Shown: positions 14,987 through 22,963 of the stretch, one piece after another
How the letters are laid out: every line of letters starts with the position of its first letter
Position numbering within the stretch: position 1 is the first letter of the stretch
Assembly: GCA_051651625.1 (NCBI GenBank)
Contig: JBOFSQ010000045.1
Span: 1-40,836 of the forward strand
Origin: JBOFSQ01 sp051651625
GTDB lineage: Bacteria > Planctomycetota > Planctomycetia > Pirellulales > Thermoguttaceae
Length of the DNA stretch: 40,836 bases
Reading direction: 5' to 3'
Translations under genes and position numbers: made by a program
The notes under the pieces: model-generated
Told to the model about the DNA's origin: nothing
The model's database searches: none
Seen by the model: only the letters and a program-made list of their open reading frames with translations

Positions 14987-16531
14987 ATGCTCCGTCTCTA
15001 CAACACGCTCACGAAAACGAAGGAAGAGTTTGTCCCCGTCGATCCGCGCGGTTTGCGTGTCGGGATTTATTTATGCGGGCCGACGGTTTACAAGCCGAGT
15101 CACATCGGTCACATGGTCGGGCCGGTTCTGTTCGACGCGGTGAAACGGTATCTCGTCTACTGCGGTTACGACGTTTCGCTCGTGATCAACGTCACCGATG
15201 TTGACGACAAACTGATCAACGAAGCTGCCGCGCGGAAGACAACGATGTCGCAAGTCGCCGACGAAATGTTCGCCGATTACCGAGCAAACCTTGACGCACT
15301 CGGCGTACTCGAATCGGTCACGCACTTCCCGAAGGCGACCGAATACATGCAACAGATCATCGACTTCACACGAGATTTGATTGCGAAAGGTTTTGCATAC
15401 GAGTCGGCGGGCGACGTTTATTTTGACGTTGCGAAGTTTCCAGAATACGGAAAGCTGTCGCACCGAACGCTCGAACAGATGCTCGGCGAAGGCGGCGACA
15501 CCGCCGACCGCAAACGAAGTCGCTGCGACTTCGCACTCTGGAAATCGGCGAAGCCGGGTGAACCGTCGTGGGAGTCGCCGTGGGGAAACGGGCGTCCGGG
15601 GTGGCATATCGAGTGTTCGGTGATGTCGTGTGCACTTCTTGGCGAGACGTTCGACATTCACGCGGGCGGTCTCGATCTGGTCTTCCCGCACCACGAAAAC
15701 GAAGTCGCCCAGAGCGAAGCGCGGCACAGTAAGCCGATGGCGAAATACTGGATGCACAACGGACTGATGCAGGCGTCGAGCGAAGTCGGAAAAGTTGGCG
15801 GACGCAAAACACGCGAAACCGTCGCCGCCGCCGCCGATGATCTCGCGTCGCAAGAAGCGAACAAGATCAGCAAGTCGCGTGGTTCGTCGGCGTTCCGCGA
15901 TTTGCTCGCCACCCGCGACCCCGAAACGATTCGATTCTTTTTGCTGTCGAGTCATTATCGTCGTCCGATAGATTACAGCGAACAGCGTCTCGATGAAGTC
16001 GCGCAAGGAATGGAATCGTTCTACCGATTCTTCACGCGGTTTGAAAAAGTTGCGAAGCAGTCGTTCTACGAAGTCGCGTTTGCGGCGAAGCGTGCGGACT
16101 TTGTTGCACCGAAAACGTGCGACGAAACGATTCTCGAACTGCGAAGCGACTTTCTCTCGATGATGGACGACGACTTCAACACCGGCGGTGCAATCGGTGT
16201 TCTGTTCGATCTCGTGCGTCACCTCAATAAATTAATCGACGACGAAAAACTTGAGACGACAGCGTCGCCGCGCGACAGACTCATTTCCGGCGTGCAAGTT
16301 TTCCGCGAACTTACCGCAACGCTTGGACTCTTCGTGAAACCGCGTGCAGAGCAAGACAAAACCGATGGCGACTCGCTCGTGCCGTCGCTGATGGAGCTTC
16401 TCATTTCGCTGCGTAACCAAGCGAGGAAGAACAAAGACTTCGCAACCGCCGACCAAATCCGAAACTCGCTCACCGCACTCGGCGTCACACTCGAAGACCG
16501 CGCCGGCGAAACGACGTGGAGCGTGGGATGA
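14987..16531 (+). CDS. cysS: Cysteinyl-tRNA synthetase
   Basis: A 514-residue class I aminoacyl-tRNA synthetase that charges tRNA-Cys. The zinc ligand C30 and the G-P-T-V-Y segment precede the HIGH signature H39-I-G-H42. The segment WHIECSVMSCALLG with the following D-I-H-A-G-G and FPHHENE supplies the remaining zinc and cysteine pocket residues. The KMSKS loop is present as K-I-S-K-S near residue 293. Slightly longer than usual (about 460-490) because of a polar insertion of about 25 residues just before KISKS (GRKTRETVAAAADDLASQ). The C-terminal helical anticodon region (ARKNKDFATADQIR) is intact. ATG 14987 has no Shine-Dalgarno site and follows repeat G. Confidence 0.97.
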   Translation: MLRLYNTLTKTKEEFVPVDPRGLRVGIYLCGPTVYKPSHIGHMVGPVLFDAVKRYLVYCGYDVSLVINVTDVDDKLINEAAARKTTMSQVADEMFADYRANLDALGVLESVTHFPKATEYMQQIIDFTRDLIAKGFAYESAGDVYFDVAKFPEYGKLSHRTLEQMLGEGGDTADRKRSRCDFALWKSAKPGEPSWESPWGNGRPGWHIECSVMSCALLGETFDIHAGGLDLVFPHHENEVAQSEARHSKPMAKYWMHNGLMQASSEVGKVGGRKTRETVAAAADDLASQEANKISKSRGSSAFRDLLATRDPETIRFFLLSSHYRRPIDYSEQRLDEVAQGMESFYRFFTRFEKVAKQSFYEVAFAAKRADFVAPKTCDETILELRSDFLSMMDDDFNTGGAIGVLFDLVRHLNKLIDDEKLETTASPRDRLISGVQVFRELTATLGLFVKPRAEQDKTDGDSLVPSLMELLISLRNQARKNKDFATADQIRNSLTALGVTLEDRAGETTWSVG

Positions 16532-16544
16532 TCTCCCGCGAAAT

Positions 16545-16697
16545 CGGAAAATCGGAACGCGAAGCGTAAGCGAGTGCCCGAATCAGTTGTCAGTGACCAG
16601 TGGTCGGAATCAGAACACGAAGCGTAAGCGAGTGCCCGAATCAGGATGGATTCCCCCCTGCGCGGGAATGACGGGATGTGGAAACAAATCGTAAACG
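16545..16697. repeat. Repeat A pair, repeat G and repeat D
   Basis: Two A units (GAAGCGTAAGCGAGTGCCC at 16561-16579 and 16619-16637) enclose a G-type piece (CAGTGACCAGTGGTC, 16590-16604). A D-type hairpin (ATTCCCCCCTGCGCGGGAAT) and an ATCGTAAACGGG boundary follow. It occupies the whole gap between cysS and the SDR gene. No gene is visible. Confidence 0.75.
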
Positions 16698-16715
16698 GGT
16701 GAAAAGGAAAATATC

Positions 16716-17690
16716 GTGTCAAAAATCAAGCGTATTTTAGTCTCTGGTGGTGCGGGGTTTCTCGGTTCGCACCTTTGCGAACGCCTCGTCGAATCGGGGC
16801 ACGATGTCATTTGTGTTGACAACTTCTTCACCAGTCAAAAGATGAACGTTGCGCATCTTCTTGCGCGTTCAAACTTCGAGCTGATTCGGCACGACGTAAC
16901 GTTGCCGCTTTTCCTTGAGGTCGATGAGATTTACAATCTCGCGTGTCCCGCCGCACCGGGGCACTATCAGTACAATCCCATCAAGACGATGAAGACATCG
17001 CTTGCGGGGTCGATGAACATGCTCGGAATGGCGAAGCGTTGTCGCGCGAAGATTTTGCAGGCGTCAACGAGTGAAGTCTACGGCGACCCCGATATTCATC
17101 CGCAGCCGGAGTCGTATCGCGGCTCGGTCAATCCGATTGGGCCGCGTGCCTGCTACGACGAAGGGAAACGCGCCGCCGAGGCCCTCTTCATGGATTATCA
17201 TCGGATGCACCGTTTACCGATCAAGATCGTTCGCATCTTCAATACTTACGGGCCGCGAATGCACCCGTTCGATGGTCGCGTCGTCTCCAACTTTATCCGT
17301 CAAGCACTCGCCAGAGAACCGCTCACGATCTACGGCGACGGTACGCAATCGCGGTCGTTCTGTTACCGCGACGACCTTGTTGAAGCGATGATTCGGATGA
17401 TGAACTCTGGTGACGACTTCATCGGACCGGTCAACATCGGCAACCAAATGGAGTTCACGATGAACGAGCTGGCCGACGTTGTTCTCGAACTCACTGGCGG
17501 CGTTTCGGAGCGTATTCATCGTCCGCTTCCCGCGGACGACCCGCGTCAGCGTCAGCCCGACATCACGCTGGCCCGTACAAAACTCGATTGGGAGCCGCGC
17601 ACCCCGCTCCGCGCCGGACTCGAAAAAACTATCGCGTGGTTCCGTTCAATCGACATCGATCAATACCGCCCACCAACACCGCACTGGTGA
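16716..17690 (+). CDS. UDP-glucuronate decarboxylase-like SDR (UXS type)
   Basis: A 324-residue extended short-chain dehydrogenase. The Rossmann motif is G11-G-A-G-F-L-G17 and the catalytic pair is Y147-D-E-G-K151. The stretches L-A-C-P-A-A-P-G-H-Y-Q, ASTSEVYGDP and NPIGPRACYDEGKR are hallmarks of UDP-xylose synthases, which oxidise and decarboxylate UDP-glucuronate to UDP-xylose for surface polysaccharides. Start is GTG 16716 with AAAAGGA nearby upstream; there is no ATG in frame before the first beta strand. Soluble, cytoplasmic, NAD-dependent. No other sugar nucleotide genes are adjacent. A closely related epimerase or dehydratase activity remains possible. Confidence 0.92.
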   Translation: MSKIKRILVSGGAGFLGSHLCERLVESGHDVICVDNFFTSQKMNVAHLLARSNFELIRHDVTLPLFLEVDEIYNLACPAAPGHYQYNPIKTMKTSLAGSMNMLGMAKRCRAKILQASTSEVYGDPDIHPQPESYRGSVNPIGPRACYDEGKRAAEALFMDYHRMHRLPIKIVRIFNTYGPRMHPFDGRVVSNFIRQALAREPLTIYGDGTQSRSFCYRDDLVEAMIRMMNSGDDFIGPVNIGNQMEFTMNELADVVLELTGGVSERIHRPLPADDPRQRQPDITLARTKLDWEPRTPLRAGLEKTIAWFRSIDIDQYRPPTPHW

Positions 17691-17703
17691 ACCCCAAACC
17701 GCT

Positions 17704-17953
17704 AACAAGTTTTTGAGGAGCCTCACACAAAGGCACAAAGGCACGAAGAAGAATTTTAACGCTGAAAACGCGGAAGGACGGAAAGACGCTGAAGTTCCGA
17801 ATTCCGCGTTTTTCAGTTTTTCTGCGTGTTCCGCGTTCTCTCCTCTTCGTGTACTTCGTGCCTTCGTGTGAGAAAAAAGAGCTGCTCGCAAACGATGCTT
17901 AATGAAAGACGAAAATCTGCGATAATCTGCGCAATCTGCGGATAAAAAACTAT
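17704..17953. repeat. Repeat B followed by repeat C
   Basis: A complete B element (about 17704-17890): T-run with GAGGAGCCTCACACAAAGGC, centre GCGGAAGGACGGAAAGACGC, then the inverse arm ending GTGTGAGAAAAAAGAGCTGC. A C block (17896-17953: AATCTGCGATAATCTGCGCA and AATCTGCGGAT) follows. It fills most of a 392-base gap; the rest holds the promoter at 17995. The B arms can form a long hairpin. Short reading frames across it are not genes. Confidence 0.8.
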
Positions 17954-17994
17954 CCGCCGTCAAACTTGTTAGCGGACTGCCGCACTGGGCTGGC

Positions 17995-18022
17995 TTGACA
18001 GAACGGCGTTTTCGCGTACCAT
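17995..18022 (+). promoter_or_regulatory. Promoter of the small basic protein and MBL genes
   Basis: Perfect TTGACA (17995-18000), 16 bases, TACCAT (18017-18022). It gives a leader of about 55 bases that contains a TGGCC-TGCTT-GGCCA hairpin (about 18035-18050) and a strong GAGGAGG ribosome-binding site before GTG 18083. Confidence 0.7.
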
Positions 18023-18082
18023 GCCGCCACCGTTTGGCCTGCTTGGCCAGTTAACATCACCGTACTTGAGGAGGAACGCATC

Positions 18083-18265
18083 GTGTCGATTTGCGAACGT
18101 AAGAAGGAAATCCGTCGCCGCCGGAAGCGTCGTGAACAGTATGCTCACATGAAAACGAAGCTCGAAAAAGCCGACGCAAATGTCCGCGAGAAAATCGTCC
18201 ACAAGTTGCGTCTTTTGACCCCCGGTGCCGAGATTCTGATCGACGCTTGGGGCCTGCGTAAATAG
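18083..18265 (+). CDS. Small conserved basic protein (DUF6800-like)
   Basis: A 60-residue, highly charged protein. The N-terminal half is very basic (E-R-K-K-E-I-R-R-R-R-K-R-R), the middle is a predicted amphipathic helix, and the end reads LLTPGAEILIDAWGLRK. Its length and L-T-P-G-A-E ending resemble small planctomycete proteins that I recall as DUF6800; that assignment is from memory. The strong promoter at 17995 and GAGGAGG before GTG 18083 suggest high expression. The basic patch could bind RNA, DNA or ribosomes, but this is not shown. The MBL-fold gene starts 8 bases after its stop, so the two are co-transcribed. Confidence 0.8.
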   Translation: MSICERKKEIRRRRKRREQYAHMKTKLEKADANVREKIVHKLRLLTPGAEILIDAWGLRK

Positions 18266-18273
18266 GCGTTTCG

Positions 18274-19293
18274 ATGAGCGTCCGTACACCGGTCGCGCGA
18301 TTTGAAGTTTCTGTGTCGGCGCAGTGTCGCATCTATGCGATTCCGACGCAGGTCTTCCCGCACCTCATTGGGTACGTCTATCTTCTCCTCGGCGGCGACA
18401 ACTTTCCGCCGACGTTGATTGACGCCGGTAGTGGTGAAGGTGAAAGTACGCCGCAGATTGAGGCGGGGATCGCGTTTGTCCGAACGCATTTTGGAGAGTC
18501 GTTCGGTAACGTTGAACGTATTCTGCTCACGCACGCCCACGTCGATCACTTCGGCGGCGCGGCGGAACTCGCCGCACACTGGAACGCAACTGTCGCGGTT
18601 CACTCGTTCGACGCCGCCGTCGTCGCACACCACGACGCATCGGCGCGAGTTTTCGATCACCGTGCGCGACGTTTTCTGTGTTCGTCTGGTGTACCGAATG
18701 AACTCGTCCCGAACTTGCTCATAGAATTCGGATTTGATGTCGGGCGCACTCCGAGCACCGAAGTTAATCACGTTCTCGAAGATGGCGAGTTAATCGACGG
18801 GGCGATCCGCGTTCATCACGTTCCGGGGCACAGTCCGGGGCACGTCTGTTTTGAAGTCGGCGAGTTTCTTGTCCTCGGCGACCACATTCTCTCGCGGACG
18901 ATTCCACAACTTTGGCCGCAGACGCTCCAGCCAATGACCGGCCTCGCACTCCACACGCAGTCGCTATCGAAGGTCGCGGCGATTGCCAATGGCCGCAAAA
19001 TGATCGGCCTGTCTGGACACGAAGATGTCATCGACGACTTGCCAAACCGGCTTCGTCTCCTCGAACAAAATCGTGCGCGGCGTGAACGTCGTCTCCTCAC
19101 GTTGCTCGAAGAACGACCGCGAACAATTTTTGAACTTACAGAACTTCTGTACACATCGGGCGTCGCGTCGCGTTCGTTCATGGCGATGTCTGATGTTGCA
19201 GCGCGACTCGAACACCTCGTCCTACTCGGCACCGCCCACCTCGTTGCCGAGCCGAATGGTGTGATGTATTATTTGGTGGAGAAACAGGATTGA
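18274..19293 (+). CDS. MBL-fold metallo-hydrolase
   Basis: A 339-residue metallo-beta-lactamase-fold hydrolase. Metal ligands are visible: H87-A-H89-V-D91-H92, then V-P-G-H-S-P-G-H near residue 190 and L-G-D-H near 208, with a late S-G-H-E (about 248). The roughly 80 C-terminal residues (LLTLLEERPRTIFELTELLY onward) look like a winged-helix domain, as in LACTB2-like and glyoxalase-II-like proteins. Substrate unknown; a thioesterase or RNA/DNA-acting nuclease are options. It follows the 60-residue basic protein by 8 bases and shares its promoter. Cytoplasmic, with no signal peptide. Confidence 0.9.
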   Translation: MSVRTPVARFEVSVSAQCRIYAIPTQVFPHLIGYVYLLLGGDNFPPTLIDAGSGEGESTPQIEAGIAFVRTHFGESFGNVERILLTHAHVDHFGGAAELAAHWNATVAVHSFDAAVVAHHDASARVFDHRARRFLCSSGVPNELVPNLLIEFGFDVGRTPSTEVNHVLEDGELIDGAIRVHHVPGHSPGHVCFEVGEFLVLGDHILSRTIPQLWPQTLQPMTGLALHTQSLSKVAAIANGRKMIGLSGHEDVIDDLPNRLRLLEQNRARRERRLLTLLEERPRTIFELTELLYTSGVASRSFMAMSDVAARLEHLVLLGTAHLVAEPNGVMYYLVEKQD

Positions 19294-19299
19294 TTTTCC

Positions 19300-19472
19300 G
19301 TAGGTGTTCACGCCATGCTCCGTCATGCCCGCGTACTCGGCGGGCATCCAGAGAGCAACACCGCAAGCAGACGCGATAGCGATGGCTCGCGCAAGCGAAC
19401 CCCAAAGCATTTTTTCTAGGCCCCCGCCGAGTACGCGGGGGTGACGAATTCGGAATCAACCGTAAACGGATA
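19300..19472. repeat. Repeat D-variant pair in opposite orientation
   Basis: Two palindromes built on CCCGCGTACTCGGCGGG, at about 19327-19345 and inverted at about 19422-19440, flank a middle part sharing GCAAGCAGACGCGATAGCG with 12540-12560. Boundaries are GTGTTCACG (left) and CAACCGTAAACGG (right). It lies between the MBL gene and the PilM-like gene. Confidence 0.75.
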
Positions 19473-19482
19473 CGATTTTCCC

Positions 19483-21045
19483 ATGGCAACAGAAATCTTT
19501 CTCTCTTGGGACGAGCGCAGTGTGCGTTATCTCGTCACAGACGCGGCGACGAGTGGCGCGGAGCCGCAGTGCGGAACGCTCCCGCTCGTGTTTGCTGCGA
19601 ACGTTAACGTCAACAACGACGACGCCAATGACGACGCCAATGACGACGCCAATGACGACGACGAAAATATCGAAAAAATCGCGCCGGTAGTTGATTGGCG
19701 TGCGACGATGGCGAGTGTGCGCGAGAAACTTACTGGTACGAAACCGCACCGCGCGACGCTGCTTCTCGCACGCAGTCAGCTTGAGTGTCTCTACTTGGAA
19801 CTGCCACGCGCGACCGACGCCGAGTTGCCGCTCTTGGTACGAAACCAAGTTTTCCGCGAAGCCATCGCCAGCGAAATCGACCCAATCGACTACATCGCAT
19901 TCGACGACGCAACGAGCGAACAGCGTCGCGTATTGGCCGTGACTGCTACACGTTCGCAGTTGCGTGAGTGGAGCGTCGCGTGCGCGAAGGGCAACTTTTT
20001 GCTGCGACGAATCGCGTACCGACCAGAGATGCTCGCCGTCGCCGCTGCCGATGTTGCCGCAACAGTTTCGAGTGAAGAATCTGGTGCCGACAAAACGTCA
20101 ACATTGACAACGCTCATCGTCGCGCGTTGCGGCGACGAACTCGATTTGGGTGGCGTTGTCGCGGGGCGTTTGCGCACGCTCCGAACTGTAAAACTCGCTC
20201 AAGAAGTGCAAGATGTCGATAGCGGTGAAGTTGTTGCCGAAGTGCGACGCGCGGTGCTCGTTGGTCTTGACGGGAAGTCGATAGATCGCGTCGTCTTCTG
20301 CGGCGACGTCGGCGCGTGGAGCAGCGTTGTTAGCGAACTCGATTCGCTCGAATGCACAGTGACGACGACTGGAGGGATAACAACTGCGGACAACATTGCT
20401 CCTGATCACTGGAGTCTTTTTGCGGCGGCGCGAAGCGCGGCGGGATTGTTGTCGGCGTCGCGTTCGGCACTGCGTTCGGTGCCGGTTAACTTGCTTCGTC
20501 CGAAGGAGCCGCCGCGACCGGTGCAGGTTGCACGGCTTGTTCTGCTTGCGGCGGTGGTGCTGCTGGTTTGTGCGGGTGTTTTGTTTGCGATCAACCGCAG
20601 TCAACTCGCGGCGATTCAGAAAAAACACGACGCACTCGTCGCCGAGTACGACGCCACCGCAGCGGCGATTGCACAGATTTCGCCGGTCTATCAGGTCTTG
20701 AATCGCACCGACTTTTGGGAGAAGGCAAACTTGTCGTGGCTCGACGAACTTCGCGCGATTGTGCAATGTCTTCCCGACGCAGGCGAACTTACGATCACGC
20801 GAATGACTCTCACCGCGAACACGCCGCGTCGTCAACAGCCGTACACTGGAGTCGTAACGCTAACGGGAATGGTGCGTGACCCTGCGGTTCTGCGAACTCT
20901 TCAGGCGAAAGTGCAGGCGACGCGACACTACTTGATGCCGAGTCCGGTACCGCAGCCGAACCCCGCAGGCGGCGGTTATCCGTGGCTCTTCACGGCGGCG
21001 ATCTACTGCTACCCCGTCGCCGATAAATCGGTGTATACGCAGTGA
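19483..21045 (+). CDS. PilM/PilN-like (GspL-like) assembly protein
   Basis: A 520-residue protein with the layout of a type IV pilus or type II secretion PilM-PilN (GspL) fusion. The N-terminal 330 residues resemble an actin-like PilM fold (start MATEIFLSWDERSVRYLVTD, later ARSQLECLYLELPRA). There is one membrane helix at about 348-370 (ARLVLLAAVVLLVCAGVLFAI), then a short coiled coil and an alpha/beta PilN-like periplasmic part. It could anchor the machine that assembles the prepilin-like DUF1559 proteins, though no other pil or gsp gene is adjacent. ATG 19483 is chosen because the upstream in-frame GTG lies in repeat D. A 12-base tandem repeat (19618-19653) codes for D-A-N-D units near residue 50. 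Family call is moderate. Confidence 0.7.
   Translation: MATEIFLSWDERSVRYLVTDAATSGAEPQCGTLPLVFAANVNVNNDDANDDANDDANDDDENIEKIAPVVDWRATMASVREKLTGTKPHRATLLLARSQLECLYLELPRATDAELPLLVRNQVFREAIASEIDPIDYIAFDDATSEQRRVLAVTATRSQLREWSVACAKGNFLLRRIAYRPEMLAVAAADVAATVSSEESGADKTSTLTTLIVARCGDELDLGGVVAGRLRTLRTVKLAQEVQDVDSGEVVAEVRRAVLVGLDGKSIDRVVFCGDVGAWSSVVSELDSLECTVTTTGGITTADNIAPDHWSLFAAARSAAGLLSASRSALRSVPVNLLRPKEPPRPVQVARLVLLAAVVLLVCAGVLFAINRSQLAAIQKKHDALVAEYDATAAAIAQISPVYQVLNRTDFWEKANLSWLDELRAIVQCLPDAGELTITRMTLTANTPRRQQPYTGVVTLTGMVRDPAVLRTLQAKVQATRHYLMPSPVPQPNPAGGGYPWLFTAAIYCYPVADKSVYTQ
19618..19656 (+). repeat. 12-bp tandem repeat in coding sequence
   Basis: Three copies of GACGACGCCAAT (19618-19653) plus the start of a fourth encode an acidic D-D-A-N run in a loop of the PilM-like part. 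The unit is a multiple of three, so copy-number change would alter loop length without a frameshift. Confidence 0.9.
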
Positions 21046-21067
21046 ATAAACGCAATGACGAAGAGGA

Positions 21068-21243
21068 TGTGAATCCGCAGATGCCGCAGATTTTCGCAGA
21101 TTTTTGTGTGTTTCGTGGTTAAAACTTCGCATCAAAATCTGCGTGAATCTGCGAAATCTGCGGAGACTCTTCTTCGTGTGCTTCGTGCCTTTGTGTGAGA
21201 AAAAAGAACAACCAACTAACGACGCTACTTGCAAACCGTGAAC
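21068..21243. repeat. Repeat C joined to the right end of repeat B
   Basis: A C block (21070-21164: ATCCGCAGATGCCGCAGATT and the inverse AATCTGCGAAATCTGCGGAG) is followed by the right arm of B (CTTCGTGCCTTTGTGTGAGA, about 21180-21200) and the end ACGACGCTACTTGCAAACCG with GTGAACG. That end also closes the B element inside the secretin-like gene (32187-32210). Lies between convergent genes; no gene seen. Confidence 0.75.
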
Positions 21244-21256
21244 GCTTATGCGAAAT

Positions 21257-22792
21257 CTAATCCCAGCACATCGACTCCGCGAAGACTTGCGCGAACGTTG
21301 GTTGTGAAGCGAGGTCGATGTTTTCGGTACGGCTTTGGATTTCGAGCGCGGTTGCAAGCGTTTCGGTCGGCGCGGCGGCGAGGTGTGTTGCGCCTGCGAG
21401 CGAAGTGTTGCCGCAGAGATGTACCGCGTTTTCAGCGACGCCGCGCGGAACGAGTCCAACTCGACGCGCACTCGCAAGCGAGATGTGTTGGCCAAATCCG
21501 CCAGCGATTAGAAAACGTTTGAGGTCTTCGCCGCGCAAACCGCGAGAACGGAGCAGCAGTTCGATACCAGCGCGAATCGCTCCGCACGCAAGCTGAAACT
21601 CGCGGACATCGCGCTGCGTGAAAACTATCGCTTCACCGTTCGCATTGCCGTTCGCACCAGCCGCGACAAGCTCCCACGCGAGAAGGCCGTCTGCCAACTT
21701 CACCAGCGGAATCGCGCCGCTCGTTTGCATTCGCCCGGTCGCGTCGATTGAGCCGCAATCGAGCAGCGTTGCAACAACGTCGATGACGCCGCTCCCGCAA
21801 ATGCCGATAGCAGGGGCGTCGTCGATTGTCTTTGTGAGCGTTCGCTGCGACGCGGCGTCAAACGTGACCGATTCGATTGCCCCCGACGTTGCAACAACAC
21901 CCGCACGCAGCCGCGCACCCTCAAACGCTGGCCCCGCCGCCGTCGCCGCTGCTACGAAAACATCGCCATCAGCGACGACAATTTCACCGTTCGTGCCGAT
22001 GTCGATCAGCAGCGACGGCGACGGTGAATCAGAAAGCACGGTGAGAACGCCGCCCATCACGTCGCCACCGACGAACCCGCCGAGAATCGGGAGAAGTTCA
22101 ATGGTTGCATCGCCTGCGAGATTGAGTCCGAGTGCGGCGGCGGGCGTTTTCGGATACGAGCGCATCGCAGGCGTGAACGGAACTCGTCCGAGCGGGGCGA
22201 CATCAAGTCCGAGAAAAATCTGCTGCATCGCCGTATTCCCCGCGACGCCGAGACGCCGCACATCGGCCAGCGTGAGTCCGGCGCGGCGAGTGAGTTCGGT
22301 CAGCATCTCCCGCGCGGAGGCGATTACCAACTGCTGAAGTTCGCGGAGGTGCGTACCGTTTTCGCTGGCGTATCCGATTCGCGTCATCAGGTCGTCGCCG
22401 CAGCCGCTCTGCGGATTTGGGCGAACCGTCACGCTCGAACCGTTCGGCGTCAAGAGACGCATCGCAAGTGTTGTCGTGCCGATGTCGAGTGCGGCGACAA
22501 CGCTGTTGTCAACGTCGTTGGTCGTGACTGGAACCGTTGGCGTCGATTCGGCGACGACGCGCATCGACGTACTTCGCAATGAATTCGCTGGGATTTCGAC
22601 TTCGCACGGCGACACGATTTGCGTCTGGCACGCGAGAACTTCTTCGCCATCGACGCGAACTCGGCACTGCTTGCACGTCCCCGCGCCGCCGCACGGACGC
22701 CGTAAAAGTACGCCACTCCGCGCAAGCACCGTCACGAGCGATTCGCCCGTTTGCGAAGGAGCGAGTGAGATTTTGTGGTGAGTTTCATTCAT
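21257..22792 (-). CDS. 2Fe-2S ferredoxin / ASKHA-ATPase protein (RACE-like, DUF4445)
   Basis: A 511-residue protein. Residues 1-80 form a plant-type ferredoxin domain with cluster ligands C34-x5-C40-x2-C43-x11-C55. After a linker, an ASKHA-type ATPase domain begins with ALDIGTTTLAMRLL (about 93-106) and carries later glycine-rich phosphate motifs (S-L-L-I-D-I-G-T-N-G-E, then I-A-G-G-F-G). This is the layout of RACE proteins such as RamA, which use ATP to reduce inactive cob(II)alamin in methyltransferases. It is shorter than most (usually over 600 residues). No corrinoid protein or methyltransferase gene is nearby, so the partner is unknown. No ribosome-binding site was recognised. Confidence 0.85.
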   Translation of the reverse strand: MNETHHKISLAPSQTGESLVTVLARSGVLLRRPCGGAGTCKQCRVRVDGEEVLACQTQIVSPCEVEIPANSLRSTSMRVVAESTPTVPVTTNDVDNSVVAALDIGTTTLAMRLLTPNGSSVTVRPNPQSGCGDDLMTRIGYASENGTHLRELQQLVIASAREMLTELTRRAGLTLADVRRLGVAGNTAMQQIFLGLDVAPLGRVPFTPAMRSYPKTPAAALGLNLAGDATIELLPILGGFVGGDVMGGVLTVLSDSPSPSLLIDIGTNGEIVVADGDVFVAAATAAGPAFEGARLRAGVVATSGAIESVTFDAASQRTLTKTIDDAPAIGICGSGVIDVVATLLDCGSIDATGRMQTSGAIPLVKLADGLLAWELVAAGANGNANGEAIVFTQRDVREFQLACGAIRAGIELLLRSRGLRGEDLKRFLIAGGFGQHISLASARRVGLVPRGVAENAVHLCGNTSLAGATHLAAAPTETLATALEIQSRTENIDLASQPTFAQVFAESMCWD

Positions 22793-22827
22793 TGTTGTTG
22801 TTACCGTTTACGCGAGCATGCCCGCCC

Positions 22828-22856
22828 ATTCTACCCGAAAATGTTGTTGCTGGCAG
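22828..22856 (-). promoter_or_regulatory. Promoter of the ferredoxin-ASKHA gene
   Basis: On the minus strand, CTGCCA (22851-22856), 17 bases, TAGAAT (22828-22833, five of six). The transcript would start about 30 bases before ATG 22792. It shares the divergent intergenic region with the Gfo/Idh promoter. Confidence 0.5.
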
Positions 22857-22878
22857 AGTCCCCAGCGTAGGTGTGTCA

Positions 22879-22906
22879 TTGACTCGCTTGTCGATGTCGG
22901 TACAAT
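22879..22906 (+). promoter_or_regulatory. Promoter of the Gfo/Idh/MocA gene
   Basis: TTGACT (22879-22884), 16 bases, TACAAT (22901-22906), each five of six to consensus. The leader is about 50 bases and ends in GAAAGGAAAG before ATG 22964. Confidence 0.75.
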
Positions 22907-22963
22907 GGGGACTCGTTCGTTTGAGCTTCTGTCCCTCAAGTTTCATTTGTGAAAGGAAAGTCT

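Noticed and set aside
15071..16222. A 383-codon open frame opposite cysS
   Set aside because: Shadow of a well-recognised gene, without motifs or ribosome-binding site.
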